Numbered from the stretch's first letter, positions 47,658 to 59,929 are shown. The stretch is DNA of 64,000 bases from Cheiracanthium punctorium (GCA_038373885.1 JAWZYV010013175.1:992001-1056000), one strand, 5' to 3'. The notes: generated by a model not told the origin, from the letters alone. Numbers and translations are program-made.

Positions 47658-48802
47658 CAACAAATTCATGAAGTTCGTGAATCTTGTTGATGATTGTTTT
47701 CAGACTAAAATACTCCTTTCAGAAGCTTGTCACAGTGGTAATGAATCCCTATGTAGATCTAAATCAGTCACATTTTCTAGTCATATATCTATATTCCAAA
47801 ACATATATCCTCAGTTACATAATTAATTGTTTGTATACATGTTTTAATTAATATTATGATAACAATTTTTCCAAACATACATAAAAATCAACTTATTTAC
47901 AATTAAATAAATTTAATTATGTAATCTAAATTACATATATATATATATATATGGGAAAAAAAAAGGAAAGAAACAAAGCCCAAACTAAATCATAAAAGAA
48001 TGAATGGAATGGAAATTATAACCTCTGGGACCATCTTCAGGATCCATACCCAGATAATTATAATTAAAGACAATCAAAATAATAGGATTTCGGTTGTGTG
48101 GCATATCAAAAGAGATAATCACTCCACACCTTTTAGGCTCTTTCCTACCATTAAAAAAAGAAAAGCAATAATAATTCAAAATAATAGAAAAAGCACTGTA
48201 AAATCGACATGCCATTCTAGAGTGCTAGCAAGCACATGGAAGGTGAGCATAAAGTGTTGCCAAAATTAAAAATTGTAGTAAGTAAAAACTTGTTTTGCCA
48301 CAAAATAAAAGTGTAACAGTGGAAAGAAGAGTATAAAGGTGTTGCCAATAACTATAGGGTAATACTATTTAGCATTATTATTATCCAGGTATATTAATTA
48401 AATTAAAAATATATAGAATAATAATGAATTTAAAATTATTGAGTAAAATAGATGGTAGAGCCAATTAAATATAACATATTGTATTTAAAACTATAAGGAT
48501 TATTAATAATAACAAAGTACAAAAAATAAGTTTATTTATATAAGAAAATTAATCTAATAATGAAAGAAACAATGAAATAGGACAGTATAATCACATTATA
48601 GGAACCCATTTTTTTTCCAAATATATATGTGCATGCATACACATCCAAAGTGTTTTTATAAATAGTACTTTTTTTGTAATTTGAGAAAAAGCTTCCTCCG
48701 CCCGACCCATCCATCTAATTACAACCTTAAAATCAAAACCTCACCCAACCTCCAGTAAATTAACAAAGACAATAGACACATTACCTTCAAGAATTGTATG
48801 TA
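47658..48802. other. AT-rich stretch; possible 3' part of the RT relic on the minus strand
   Basis: (AT)n at 47936-47952. Around 48015-48055 the minus strand reads GATCCTGAAGATGGTCCCAG, a string often found near the ends of Penelope/DIRS-type retroelements. It lies downstream of the reverse-transcriptase relic at 49736-50093, so both may belong to one dead element. Confidence 0.35.
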
Positions 48803-49611
48803 CAGTGAAACCTCACCGAGAGGCTACCCCTGTATAGCGAACAGCCCTCTGAACTGCCACTTTTTCATGGCACGGATTTTTGGATCAAATTGTTAAAATA
48901 ACCACTATCAGCGGCCACCCGACCTCCTCTAAACGCGGCCACCGAGTAGGATCGTCCATCTCATTTTTCGGGAAATCCTGCTCACTCCATGCTGTAATTT
49001 TGAGCGGAAAAATTCGGAGTCAGGTTTATGGTCGAATATAAGTCCCAGGAATAACTGGAATTGAATCTGTTATCTATTTTGTATTCTCCCACACCCTCAA
49101 GATGGGGAATCCCTTGGACAATCAGATGTTGAAGTTGTCCTACAAATGAATTTTTGTCCCTTTCAGGCGCTAAGTCCATCCCTGATGAGGAACTTCCCGA
49201 TGTTTGTAATGGCGAGCAAGCTAAATTTTCAGCACAAGTGACTTTAGAGAAAATCGATGAAATTATCTAAAATTCCGAAGCGGTTACAAACTAACCTGTT
49301 AGAGATCTGCTTTTTAAAGTAAAAAACAAACTGGAAAAAATGGTTGCTTTAGAGAAAAGTAAAAACTTGCACACAGACACAAATTGTATCATTTTTTCAA
49401 AAAAATGTAAGAAAACATTAAAGAAAGTACTATTTTCTCTTTAGATAAGTTTTATATTTCATTTTAAATAAGGAATATTGCCAGACTTGTTTATAATACG
49501 CATTATAGCAATTATCTTAAAATAGTAAATAAAGCCCTTGAGAGCGTCCACCCCCTCTGAGCGGCCAAATACCTCGGTACGATGGGGTGGCCGCTCAGAG
49601 AGGTTTCACTG
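48803..49611. mobile_element. Pogo/Tigger-like non-autonomous DNA element (809 bp), TA target duplication
   Basis: The left end CAGTGAAACCTCACCGAGAG mirrors the right end (reverse complement CAGTGAAACCTCTCTGAGCG). TA flanks both ends (48801-48802, 49612-49613). CAGTGAAACCTCT...GGCCACC ends are typical of pogo/Tigger-type elements. A plus-strand relic, GAKSIPDEELPDVCNG then ...TLEKIDEII-stop near 49170-49270, may be from the former gene. Confidence 0.75.
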
Positions 49612-49735
49612 TAATAGATTTTAGGAACTTAGGATATTTATATTGTCTAGCTGAGAGAAAAAGTCATATACTAAACAGAGACAATTGATTCTCGACAATA
49701 ATTATACATGATATTGCGGAAATTGAATTAAGTAA

Positions 49736-50093
49736 TCAGGATGAAAAATGAGTAAAGCTATTTACTTTAAAATGTTTCCTCTTATCATATATATTGAAAC
49801 TAAGGTTATTTGTAGGAGTGATGTAGATACTTAGATCTAAAAAACTAACAGAGTTGGTAAGCTTATCATTTTTAATTAATTCTAGAGCAGAAGGATATTT
49901 TATTGGGAAGATAGTGTTATTATTATTAGTAGTATTTACTAGTAAGGTATATATATATCGTTTAAGAATGATATGTGTATTAGTGTAGTCTTTCTCATAG
50001 CAATATAAGTATAGATCTGCAAGGTAACTGGATGCTGAACCACCTTGTGGTATACCATGATTTTGTAGATATATTTTATTGTTATGTTAAATA
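49736..50093 (-). pseudogene. Reverse-transcriptase relic with GIPQG box, class unresolved
   Basis: The minus-strand frame begins at the mariner-like insertion border and reads YLQNHGIPQGGSASSYLADL, then LYLYCYEKDY, SVSFLDLSIYI, LSFNIYDKRKHFK and SFTHFSS-stop. GxPxG followed by xxADLYLYxYE and a downstream YDKR box is a pattern of reverse transcriptases from multi-copy metazoan elements (typically GIPMGTNCAPLLADLFLYSYE ... YDKRDDF). The YxDD segment is missing. I cannot say whether this is Penelope-like or another class. Upstream residues are cut off by the 50096-51695 element. Confidence 0.55.
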
Positions 50094-50095
50094 TA

Positions 50096-51695
50096 CCGGG
50101 TGTCCAAAAAATGACTGATGGATTTTGAAAGTCAATAAAAAAAAAGACGAAATGCGATAGACATGTATCGTTTGCTGCCTTGTGCTTAAGAAATCAGGTA
50201 ATTTTATTCCACCAATTTTCAAATTTAGTTAGCATTTCTACCAAGAGATGGCGCTGCGGGCGATCTGTAATAGATATAGCTAAAACAAAGTATTTCAGTT
50301 TCCATTCCGTAATTCGTCGTCGAGCTGATAGAGTGTGCTGTTGAGATTGCAAATTCGCTCTACCAAAATGGTTTTTTCCGTTGAACAGCGGGTACTTATT
50401 GTGTCAAAACTGTGTACCGTCTGGAACACAGTTTTGTTCAAACGAGGCGCAGTTTCCAAAGAAAATTTCATGTGAGAAACGGACCGTCAGGCAATGCGAT
50501 AGGGACTCTATTCCAGAAATTCGAACGAACGGGGAACGTGAATGATGACCGTATTGGAAATGTCGGTCGGCCACGCCTTTCAGTTACAGAGTCGAATGCT
50601 GAAACCGTACAGCAGTTTATCTAACAGCGGCCTCGGACTTCCGTATGCCGTGTTGCATCTTGTAATGGACTCCGAAGAATGAGCACTCACAGTCTCATGT
50701 GCCGCAGCCATCACGTGTTCCCGTACAAAATCTAGACTCACCAAACTCTCAGTCCAAATGCCATTAATGTACGCCATAATTTCGCGAACGCCATGCTGCA
50801 ACTTGTGGATGACAGTGAACTTGATGTTGGCAACATATGGGTCTCAGACGAAAAGTATTTTCACCTCGATGGCTATGTCAACAAGAGGAACTCGCGAATT
50901 TGGGGAAGCGTCCTCATATTGCTGAAAATTCATCCCTGCATTCACCAAAAACAATGGTATGGGCTGCGTTTTCCTCCAAAGGAACAATAGGGCCATTTTT
51001 TCAAGAGCAACCGATAAATGCTGTACGATATCTTCGGATTCTGGAAGAATTTGTGGGGATTCATACTGCTTTGGAGGACTGTTCGAATGCCTCCTGGTTC
51101 ATGCAAGATTGTGCTCGGCCACATCGAACGTCTGCAGTTTTGATTTCTTGAATGAACATTTCAGTGAGCGGATATTTGCCTTGGATTATAACATACATAC
51201 GGAAGTGACATGGCATGGCCTCCTTATTCGCGAGACTTGACACCTTCCGACTTTTTTCTTTCGGGGTACCTGAAAGATTTCGTATACAGCCAAACTCTAC
51301 AAACAATTGCGGAGCTGAAGCAGCACATCTGTACTGCATGTCAGACAATTCCATGGGACATGTTTGAACGGATATCTGGAAATTTTTGCCTCAGACAGCG
51401 CCACGTTGTTGCAGCAAATGAAGGTTACATTAAAAATGTCATTGTTCATTTGTTTGCAATAGTCCTTGCAAAATTTTCATACCGGTTTTAATTTTTTCAT
51501 AGTTTTCAGCGGCACCAGCGGTGGGTGAAAGGTTTTTAGCGGTCGGTGAAAATGTTAACTAAATTTGAAATTTGGTGGAATAAAATTCCTGATTTCCTAA
51601 GCATAAGGCCGCAAACGATACATATCTATGGCATTCCGGTTTTTTTTCTTTTTTTTTTTTTTTCAAAATGCATCAGTCATTTTTGGGACACCCGG
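50096..51695 (+). mobile_element. IS630-Tc1-mariner element, 1.6 kb, intact ends, dead gene
   Basis: The left end CCGGGTGTCCAAAAAATGAC mirrors the right end (reverse complement CCGGGTGTCCCAAAAATGAC). TA flanks both sides (50094-50095, 51696-51697). The element carries a plus-strand transposase relic. Its outer right border runs into a (TA)n microsatellite. Confidence 0.88.
50368..51490 (+). pseudogene. Mariner/Tc1-type transposase pseudogene
   Basis: Start MVFSVEQRVLIVSKL, then the HTH region with FERTGNVNDDR and GRPR hook (NVGRPRLSV). The catalytic part follows: VSDEKYFHLDGYVNKRN (first Asp), MVWAAFSSKGTIGPFF, FMQDCARPHRTSAV (second Asp, 51107) and PPYSRDLTPSDFFLSGYLKD (third acidic residue, Asp 51249). 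The C-terminal helices follow to about 51490. The frame is broken at least four times (near 50440, 50625, 50950 and 51140-51240), so it is inactive. The P-S/L-D-FFLWG-type third motif points to a DDxD mariner-like rather than DD34E Tc1 transposase. Exact spacing cannot be read because of the indels. Confidence 0.88.
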
Positions 51696-51699
51696 TAGT

Positions 51700-51705
<6 letters not shown>

Positions 51706-51746
<41 letters not shown>
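51706..51746. repeat. (TA)n microsatellite
   Basis: Alternating AT for about 40 bases immediately after the mariner-like element. Confidence 0.9.
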
Positions 51747-51747
<1 letters not shown>

Positions 51748-52738
51748 GCTTTCGCGTACTTTTAGCTCATTTTATGAGCTTTCTTTCAAGTCATAATTTA
51801 TAATTCCAGTTCCTATTAATTTTGCAGCAATATTTGTTAAGTATTTCTTTCTTTTTTTCTATTCTCTTTTAAAATTTTTCATACATTATAAAATAATATA
51901 GTGCAACCTTATTACCCATCATCATTGTAATGTAAGAGAAAACCTGTAAACAATAAAAAAAGATTGATGTGAAATGCAAAACGTTAATAAACTAATAAAC
52001 AAAACAAACCTCTGACAAAGATAATGTAGTATAAGGAAAGAAATGCGGCACATAAAATTAAGTTATTCACACACACACAATAAAAAAATCAATATTGTGT
52101 AATTACATTTTATGATGAATGGGTTAATTAATTTTTCTAGAGTGTACATGTTTATAAAAAAAATTGACAGTTGTTACTGTCATGTCCTTTACATATATTT
52201 CTATTAATTAATCAATCTGAACTTTGGTGAATTTAACAAACTTTGACGCTTCTCTAACCGAATTATTTTGTTGGATAAACAAAATATTTCTTTGAATCAG
52301 TATAATATTTCATTCCATTAATTTTCATCAGTTTTATTCTTTCAACTAAATATCAACGAAAATTTTCCTAGTTTAACAAAATTGTCTTCTGTTAAAATTT
52401 AAATTGAAAAGAACAGTTTTTTTCAGTGAAAAAATTATTTTAAAGGATTGGTTAATGAACAGGACGTCTGGCGTATCCCTAGCATTCACAGATTTTTCTA
52501 TTACATTTTCATAAGTACGTTTACTTAATACATACATGGGCTAAACAGTCAAGCCTCTCTCATCTTGAACTTAGAACAATATATGTATAAACACGATATG
52601 TTTGTGCTTCAACGACTTCTATAGCAATAATAGGGCATTCAGTAAGTTCTATGTATTCAATATCAGGGATATCCTTAAACATTTCTGCAAGGCATTTTGA
52701 GGGACCTAGAAACCACGTTACTCAAAAGATTACAAAGC
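51747..52738. other. AT-rich stretch with a third TTTGTT/AACAAA palindromic array
   Basis: Between 52220 and 52400 words such as TTTAACAAACTTTG, TATTTTGTTGGATAAACAAA and TTTAACAAAATTG recall the arrays at 14985-15105 and 16085-16265. No gene recognised. Confidence 0.45.
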
Positions 52739-52743
52739 CGCAC

Positions 52744-53649
52744 TGTGGTGAAGTGAAACAGCAGTAAAATATAATTTTGAGACGGTTCCCATGGGAAGAC
52801 CACACAAGTAGACCGTAAATTAGAAGAGGCGCCAGGCAATGGACAGTCTGGACACTATAGCACAATGAACTGTCAACGTTAAAATATTTATGGCCGAAAA
52901 TATTTATGGCCGAAAATGATATGCAAATTTGGCGGGGTATATTCCCGAATGATCCACCTACATGTCTGGGATTCGACGAGAGGATGCATTAATTCCCCGA
53001 GACGAACAAATCAGAAACTCCAGCCAATGATGTAAGAGGGGGTAAGAAAAGAGGAATCAACCCCGTGGGAGAAGAAAAAAAGACGACAGAACGAGTGTGC
53101 TAGAGAAAAGAAGCAGAGCAGAGTTTGAAAAAGGTGTGAACGGACTTAAAAAATCAGTGTGTGCTTCGAATCAATATGATCAAGTTGTGTTCAAAAGAAA
53201 CATGGAATCAGAGGCCAGATGATGGCTTAAGAGAAAGACAGCGGTTCCAAGAGGGCACGCGTCGATCGTGTCTTGTGTAAAGACGGCTACCTCATCAGAA
53301 TGGTGAATATTTACAGTAATCTATTTATTATTTGCGTCTCAAAACTTTTGTGGATACCCCTTATCCTCCAAAACCACATCTCCCCCAGACATGTTTAAGT
53401 TTAAAATTATGTCAATATCGTCTGTTAATTAATATTAATGGAATGACTAAGAATAAATGGTATTTAGTTGCAATTCATAGAGTCTTTAGTTTTTTAGTGT
53501 TTTGGTGTATATCAATCATTTTTCAATTTTTTCAGCGTAATACTAGGAGTACTTGCCAGGCAGGTTATGCGCGGCATACTACCACTGGACGATCATCTTA
53601 GGCTTTAGTTTTCCTCAAATTTTAACCAATGCCAAAACAAACCACCACA
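52744..53649 (+). repeat. 5' LTR of the LARD-like element
   Basis: 906 bp. It contains a tandem AAATATTTATGGCCGA pair near its first quarter and AATAAA (in AAGAATAAATGG) near its end. The 89-codon frame inside occurs in both LTRs and is not a gene. Confidence 0.92.
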
Positions 53650-53652
53650 TAA

Positions 53653-53670
53653 TGGTGCCGTAGAAAAAGG
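53653..53670 (+). other. Primer-binding site of the LARD-like element
   Basis: TGGTGCCGTAGAAAAAGG begins three bases after the 5' LTR. TGG is the complement of the tRNA CCA end. Confidence 0.65.
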
Positions 53671-55124
53671 GCAATTTTATGTACTCCTAGTAACTCAAAT
53701 GATAGTTAATTTAATGATAATAATAATAATAAATATATATAGTAGATTTTTCAAAAATAAAACAAAGTCTGGGAGAGAAATTATGCATCATAATAACGAA
53801 GTTACTATCTTGTTTCTCAGTTTCAACAAAAAAAAAAAAAAAACATGCATTGACATTCTTTGAATATTTTATTTGTGATTTGTAAGTGTTAATATACTGT
53901 TGCAAAAAAAAAAAAAAAAAAAAAAAAGAGAGACGGACAAAATATAATAATGTTGATAATAATAGCAAGCAATAAGATAACAGGCACACACATACGTAGG
54001 TAAAAAAAAAAAATAAAAAAAAATAAAAAAAAAATAAATAAATAAATAAATAAAATAAAATAAAATAAATAAAAAGTAAAACACAAGTTAGCAAGGCATC
54101 AGCTGGTGTTGTCGTTTGGCGTTTTCTGTTGGTAAACAAATCGGCAGGGAGCCATTCGCATGGGGGCGAGTCGTTCGTTCGGATTTACGGAGAGTCGTTC
54201 GTTCGGATGTCACGCATAGGATGCAAGAGAAGGGCAACATGAAAAGACAAAAATATGCATATAAATAAATACCGGACATACAACTATAGGAGAGACAAAT
54301 ACATAGTACAGTAATTTTACTAAAAATTTTAATTAATACAAGTTAGAATAAAATTATTGAGTTGCGTCACCAGAGTACCTGGGACGGAAAGCTGCAGATT
54401 TCCCCTTGGATTTTGGTACTTATCGGGCAATTGCAGGCAATAACCACGATGAGTAAGACGCGCTCTAGAATAATAGAAGACTATTTATTTTAAAGTAAAC
54501 ATAGGGAGTTCACAGAATAATAACCTATCAGACCGCATGGACTCGACATGCAGATCGGCGCTATACAAAATAAAACGTAAGAATAGTAACGTTAAGTTTG
54601 TTTCTCTTTACAAAATTACAGTTAATAGGGCGGCATAAGCTTTCATTAACAAAATAATTAAATAACAATCACTTACCTCTACACGACGTTGACATCCTAA
54701 AAAAAAAACACAGGCGAAAAAGGTGCCGAGTCACTCCCGGCGCAGGAGATAAACCGGTTGCCCACAGCACGAGTTGAGTCGTCGAGCTGCAGTTTCCCCC
54801 GTTTCCAAACGCGCGGATGTATTATACGCAGTGAAAAACCGGAAATTTCAACCATGAGTTCCGATTGTCAAGCGACAAACAGTTTCGCAGCCGGAAGGAT
54901 CTGCTTAAAAGGAATACAAGAGGAGAGAGGGTAGTTCCAGAACGCACGGGTTTAGCGGTGAAACTCTTTTACAAGTACAAATGTGGGAATTTAGAAATGA
55001 ATTGAATGAGTAAATAAGAACGCATCGATGATTATGGCTAGATATTTTGAAACAGTGGTACGTGAGGTGTACCGTATAAATAAAAGGGTGTGCAATATAG
55101 GAATGAATCCCCTGTCTGAGCAAA

Positions 55125-55187
<63 letters not shown>

Positions 55188-55807
55188 GGAAGGAAGACGA
55201 GTATTTTTTATGATATGCAGATAAATATATATGTGTAACAAGTAATAGACACACATGATATTGTATGTTATTCTTAATATATATATAATATAAAGATGGT
55301 ACTCTAATAATATAAATATGGTGCATGTTGGTACAGAATGTGTGATCAAACATAATAATGTGTGTACAATCCCATTGGTGTACAATATATTATTTTGAAG
55401 AAATTAAGAAACAAGATACAAAGGTAACTCATTAATGTTATTAATGCAAAGTGGTTCGGAAACATTATCGATACTGCCAGATTTAACAAAATCTGACAAA
55501 ACAAACCCGCAAAGGAGAACGAAAATGTTCACGTGAAACCACAAAATGCTTGAGACACAACGGGAGAACAAATGTATCACAACCGAGACTTTTGCCATGT
55601 GTAGCTACGCGTGACGGACTATATGGACTAAACTCCAACTACTACACTGTAGAACGTAGCACATAATTTGCTACGTATGATGGACTATATCGCATGGACT
55701 ATACAGGACAAGTGCCAAATTTTAAAACGTAGCACATGTGTAGCTACGTGTAATGAACTAGTAACTGTGGACATTGAATATTTTTTTTTCTTGTTTTTTT
55801 TATGTAC

Positions 55808-55819
55808 ACGGGGGAGAGA
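55808..55819 (+). other. Polypurine tract of the LARD-like element
   Basis: The purine run GGGGGAGAGA directly abuts the 3' LTR. Confidence 0.75.
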
Positions 55820-56725
55820 TGTGGTGAAGTGAAACAGCAGTAAAATATAATTTTGAGACGGTTCCCATGGGAAGACCACACAAGTAGACCGTAAATTAGA
55901 AGAGGCGCCAGGCAATGGACAGTCTGGACACTATAGCACAATGAACTGTCAACGTTAAAATATTTATGGCCGAAAATATTTATGGCCGAAAATGATATGC
56001 AAATTTGGCGGGGTATATTCCCGAATGATCCACCTACATGTCTGGGATTCGACGAGAGGATGCATTAATTCCCCGAGACGAACAAATCAGAAACTCCAGC
56101 CAATGATGTAAGAGGGGGTAAGAAAAGAGGAATCAACCCCGTGGGAGAAGAAAAAAAGACGACAGAACGAGTGTGCTAGAGAAAAGAAGCAGAGCAGAGT
56201 TTGAAAAAGGTGTGAACGGACTTAAAAAATCAGTGTGTGCTTCGAATCAATATGATCAAGTTGTGTTCAAAAGAAACATGGAATCAGAGGCCAGATGATG
56301 GCTTAAGAGAAAGACAGCGGTTCCAAGAGGGCACGCGTCGATCGTGTCTTGTGTAAAGACGGCTACCTCATCAGAATGGTGAATATTTACAGTAATCTAT
56401 TTATTATTTGCGTCTCAAAACTTTTGTGGATACCCCTTATCCTCCAAAACCACATCTCCCCCAGACATGTTTAAGTTTAAAATTATGTCAATATCGTCTG
56501 TTAATTAATATTAATGGAATGACTAAGAATAAATGGTATTTAGTTGCAATTCATAGAGTCTTTAGTTTTTTAGTGTTTTGGTGTATATCAATCATTTTTC
56601 AATTTTTTCAGCGTAATACTAGGAGTACTTGCCAGGCAGGTTATGCGCGGCATACTACCACTGGACGATCATCTTAGGCTTTAGTTTTCCTCAAATTTTA
56701 ACCAATGCCAAAACAAACCACCACA
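55820..56725 (+). repeat. 3' LTR of the LARD-like element
   Basis: Same length and, by eye, the same sequence as 52744-53649. Confidence 0.92.
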
Positions 56726-56730
56726 CGCAC

Positions 56731-58666
56731 CAACAATTGTAATGATTTATTTACGAAGAAAAGCGTTTTTTTTTATCTTTCAGTGAAAGAGAACCAGAGA
56801 GAGTTGAGTAACGATAGAAACTGTGGCCTCTGGAGAAGCAGTCCGTTTTCAGCTAAAAATATTACTATTTGTTTCCATCCATCGTCCTCTTCTTGAAAAA
56901 GCATTCCTCAATGATATCCATCAGATTGATAATAGGCTTGAGACGTGGAGATAATGGAAGCCATGGAAATCCTCATACAATTCAAGACTCATGCTGTGGT
57001 AGATGTTGCTTGTAAACCATGAAACAATGTTTCGTGACAACCAAAAGTAGAAAAAGTCAGAACCACTGCTCTTCACGTTCTAACAGACAGGAATGCCAAT
57101 CACTGCTAAAGACTCTACAAGCTATGCTGGAGCATTAACCATAAAAATGTGGCTCAAGAGTGGAGTTAAACGATAAAATATTTCCAAATTCTTATCATAT
57201 TATCTTTCGTAGACAGTCAATAGATAAAATGGAGAGGATTTCATTTTTAAATACTGTTTTTCACCATTCAAGTGTCAAAGAGATTTGCTAATCTATCACT
57301 TTAGTGTCTTGATAAAAGTAGCAATTTTAAAAAGAGGAATCTAAACGCAAATTACATTACTACAATTCTCTACAAAACTGTTCTTGCTTGAAATCTTCAG
57401 TCTACACTGCTTTCGAAATGCTGATTATGAAAGATTTCATGACTATGAGCACAATTCTTCTGATACCTCGATAACAGCATGCAGCCGATGAATTTATGCC
57501 ATTGCAGCAACTCACATGTCATTTGTAAAATTCATCTTCTTCGAATCTACTGATAAATGCATTCATTTAAAGCATTTTACTGTCGATGCATTTTCTAAAC
57601 AAGTCATTCGGCTGGGGTCTAACGTGAATTTTAGATTTATTCTGACTGAATATGAAAATGGATTTCAGTTTTTGGATTTTTTTCGTCAATTATATGTCTC
57701 TCATCCCAAGATCACTCTCACGTGGTGTTTTGTACACGTCAGCAACACTTAAGTGCTTCTATCGTTCACAGCATGAAGTCTACAACTGCAATTTTTTTGA
57801 CAGCTGCACATTATATGTTAATAAACCTTTATATCTGAGTGTCCCATTCTGAGTAATTGCACATATTTATGTTTTTTTTTTTTACGTGTCAGAAATAAAG
57901 TACTTTTTAAAATATTTTTTCATATTTTTTTCATATATATTAAAATATATACAAAAAGCACTTAATAAATTGATTCTAAGCAAAATACTAGGCTTTTTGT
58001 CTTTTTTATAACACTTTTCAGATATTATAGTAACCTCTCGATGGGAGCTCATTCTAAAGATGAATTGTGTGATTTGAAGAAAATATTGTAATTTAAGCTG
58101 TAGAAGACGACCATTTTAAATAATCTGAAAATTATACAGATTCAGAATGAGAATTTGAAGAACCTTTTGAACAAAATAGAACTGTTTTTTTTTTCTTTTT
58201 GTGAAAACATTAAGTGCTTGAAACACATGAACACTAACTGCTCTGAATGTCTTGAAGCAGAATAAATGCTACTTTTACAGACATATTTTTATAATAAAGA
58301 CACTTTATTACTCAGAAATGTGTTTTAGTTCCGTTTTAGGAGTATAAAAAAAGTTATATATTTCAAATTGAAAATATTGTATGTTAATTCATATCAATTC
58401 CAGCCTTATTTATTTTTAATAGTTTTCATAATTTTTAATAGGTTAATTCAATAAATGCCTTCCACCTTTCAAAAATGTATTTCATTTAATTTAGAAAAAA
58501 AATTATTATAAAAATAAAGATATTGAAACTTTGGGAGGAGGAATTCTAAACAACCCGAGAATAACGATGTATCACAAACAGGCGCGAATGATATAGGGTT
58601 AAAAACTTGCGCAATTTTAGTTGTTACGTTTCGTTAACAGATTGCGAATAACAGTGTGTAGTCTTC
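56731..58666. other. AT-rich stretch, nothing recognised
   Basis: Block 56900-57150 is slightly GC-richer. The frame 57516-57752 has no recognisable content. Confidence 0.5.
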
Positions 58667-58910
58667 AATGGCTGGGCTAGTCAGACAACGTTTGTATCTC
58701 CTAACAATACTTACTGAACACGGTATAGGGAAGAAGTGTGAAGGCTCCAGTTTCGGGCCTATCGCGCGGATCATCGATCAGACTGTCTGGAGTTTTGAGA
58801 GGTTTTTCCAAATTTAACGTGAATACGCAACAGAACCCCTTACAAAGTCCTTCACCCATGGTAGCCCTTTCTTAGGCAAATGTCCCTCGAGTTGCTTAGA
58901 CTTAAGGCAC

Positions 58911-58938
<28 letters not shown>
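58667..58938 (+). mobile_element. tRNA-derived SINE, family S2, copy 2, ending in (CA)n
   Basis: Shares with the copy at 61005-61220 the order GGGCCTATCGCGC, GTGAATACG, AAAGTCC, TTAGGCA and CTTAAGGCAC. B-box-like TTTCGGGCC. The tail is an uninterrupted (CA)n at 58910-58938. Confidence 0.6.
58910..58938. repeat. (CA)n microsatellite at a SINE tail
   Basis: About 14 CA units immediately following CTTAAGGCAC. Confidence 0.9.
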
Positions 58939-58943
<5 letters not shown>

Positions 58944-59929
58944 TAACAATACGTAACTGCTGAAATTCATCCAAAAGTTCACACAGGTAATTGAAAATAT
59001 CATCGGGTGACTCTCATTCGGCAGTTTTTCTGTTAAATCTCACACATTACACACGCAATGCCAACTATAATTTCGGATCATTTCCTCTTATCTATTTACG
59101 TTGAAACGTTCGGGACGCGTTTCACACCCGTAGCGTTACGTTTACTACACATTTAATTAGCTTTTCTATAGGATTAATTCTCCTATCGTAATCTTGTGCT
59201 ACATTCGCAGTAAACCTGCAGGTCAAGATGACTATTTGATGACTTAAGATTCTTTTAAAAACAAAACTACCAAATGTAATCTTTTGGACCCATGGAATAT
59301 TCACCTCGTACAGTGTTTATTTGATGTTACATTTCATGTTTCACTAAAATATTCATAGAATTTTTAAATTTTACCGTCTTATTTTTGAGGAATTAATTTA
59401 AAAGTCTTAAGTTGTATGGGGATAATTAAAAGGCACGTCGAAAAAGAAAATTGATTATTTCTTGATGTTTTATCCTGGAATTTTCCTTATTTTGCTTTTT
59501 AGTGTTGCAATTTAAGTCGTTAACGCTTTGTTGTGTTCGTTTATCTTATTTTTCTCATACTTACAAAGCATACTAACAATTTCAGCAACATCGTAACAGA
59601 AAGACTTTAAAAGATTTAATTGAGTAAGTACCTTCGAAGTAAATATTCTTTGTATTCTCTTAAGGGAGAATTAAAAGATAATTTGAATTTTTAAATACCT
59701 GTATGATGAAATGTACTTAATTAAGTATGGTTGTAAATTAAAAACATTGCTCATATTACCTTAGCAAGGGAGTAAAAATGTTAAAGCACCAAAACACAAT
59801 GATTAAAATTCCTTAAATTGGAAGCTCCCTTCTGGTGATACACTTTATTTAGATTGTTATTGTAGGGCATTTTCTAAACGGTATTCACTCTGTGGAAAAA
59901 TAATAAAGAATGTTTTAAATTTATTTACT
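58939..59929. other. AT-rich stretch, nothing recognised
   Basis: Chance frames only. Confidence 0.5.

Larger units (their letters stand above)
53650..55819 (+). other. Interior of the LARD-like element, non-coding
   Basis: A-runs at 53828-53843, 53905-53926, 54003-54060 (with TAAA units) and 55163-55187; (AAT)n at 55125-55160. A repeated GAGTCGTTCGTTCGGAT occurs twice near 54167-54208. The block 55590-55770 has several CGTAGCACA / TGTGTAGCTACG words that pair with each other. All long minus-strand frames here are poly-Phe/Tyr shadows of the A-rich runs. Confidence 0.8.
52744..56725 (+). mobile_element. Non-autonomous LTR retrotransposon (LARD-like), 906-bp LTRs
   Basis: Direct repeats 52744-53649 and 55820-56725 appear identical by eye, start TGTGGTGAAG and end CACCACA. 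CGCAC flanks both sides (52739-52743, 56726-56730), a 5-bp target duplication. Three bases after the left LTR comes TGGTGCCGT (primer-binding site type). Just before the right LTR is CGGGGGAGAGA (polypurine tract). The 2.17-kb interior has no Gag or Pol frame, only low-complexity A, AAT and TAAA runs and a few GC-richer blocks. It must be moved by proteins of another element. The PBS resembles those of BEL/Pao elements, so a BEL partner is a guess. Confidence 0.9.

Noticed and set aside
53332..53601. 89-codon plus frame, present again at 56408-56677
   Set aside because: Lies inside the LTR and is duplicated only because the LTR is; no protein features.
53711..54139. 142-codon minus-strand open frame
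   Set aside because: Poly-Phe/Tyr translation of A-rich low-complexity DNA inside the non-autonomous LTR element.
54991..55353. 120-codon minus frame with Phe and Tyr runs
   Set aside because: Translation of (AAT)n and poly-A; not coding.
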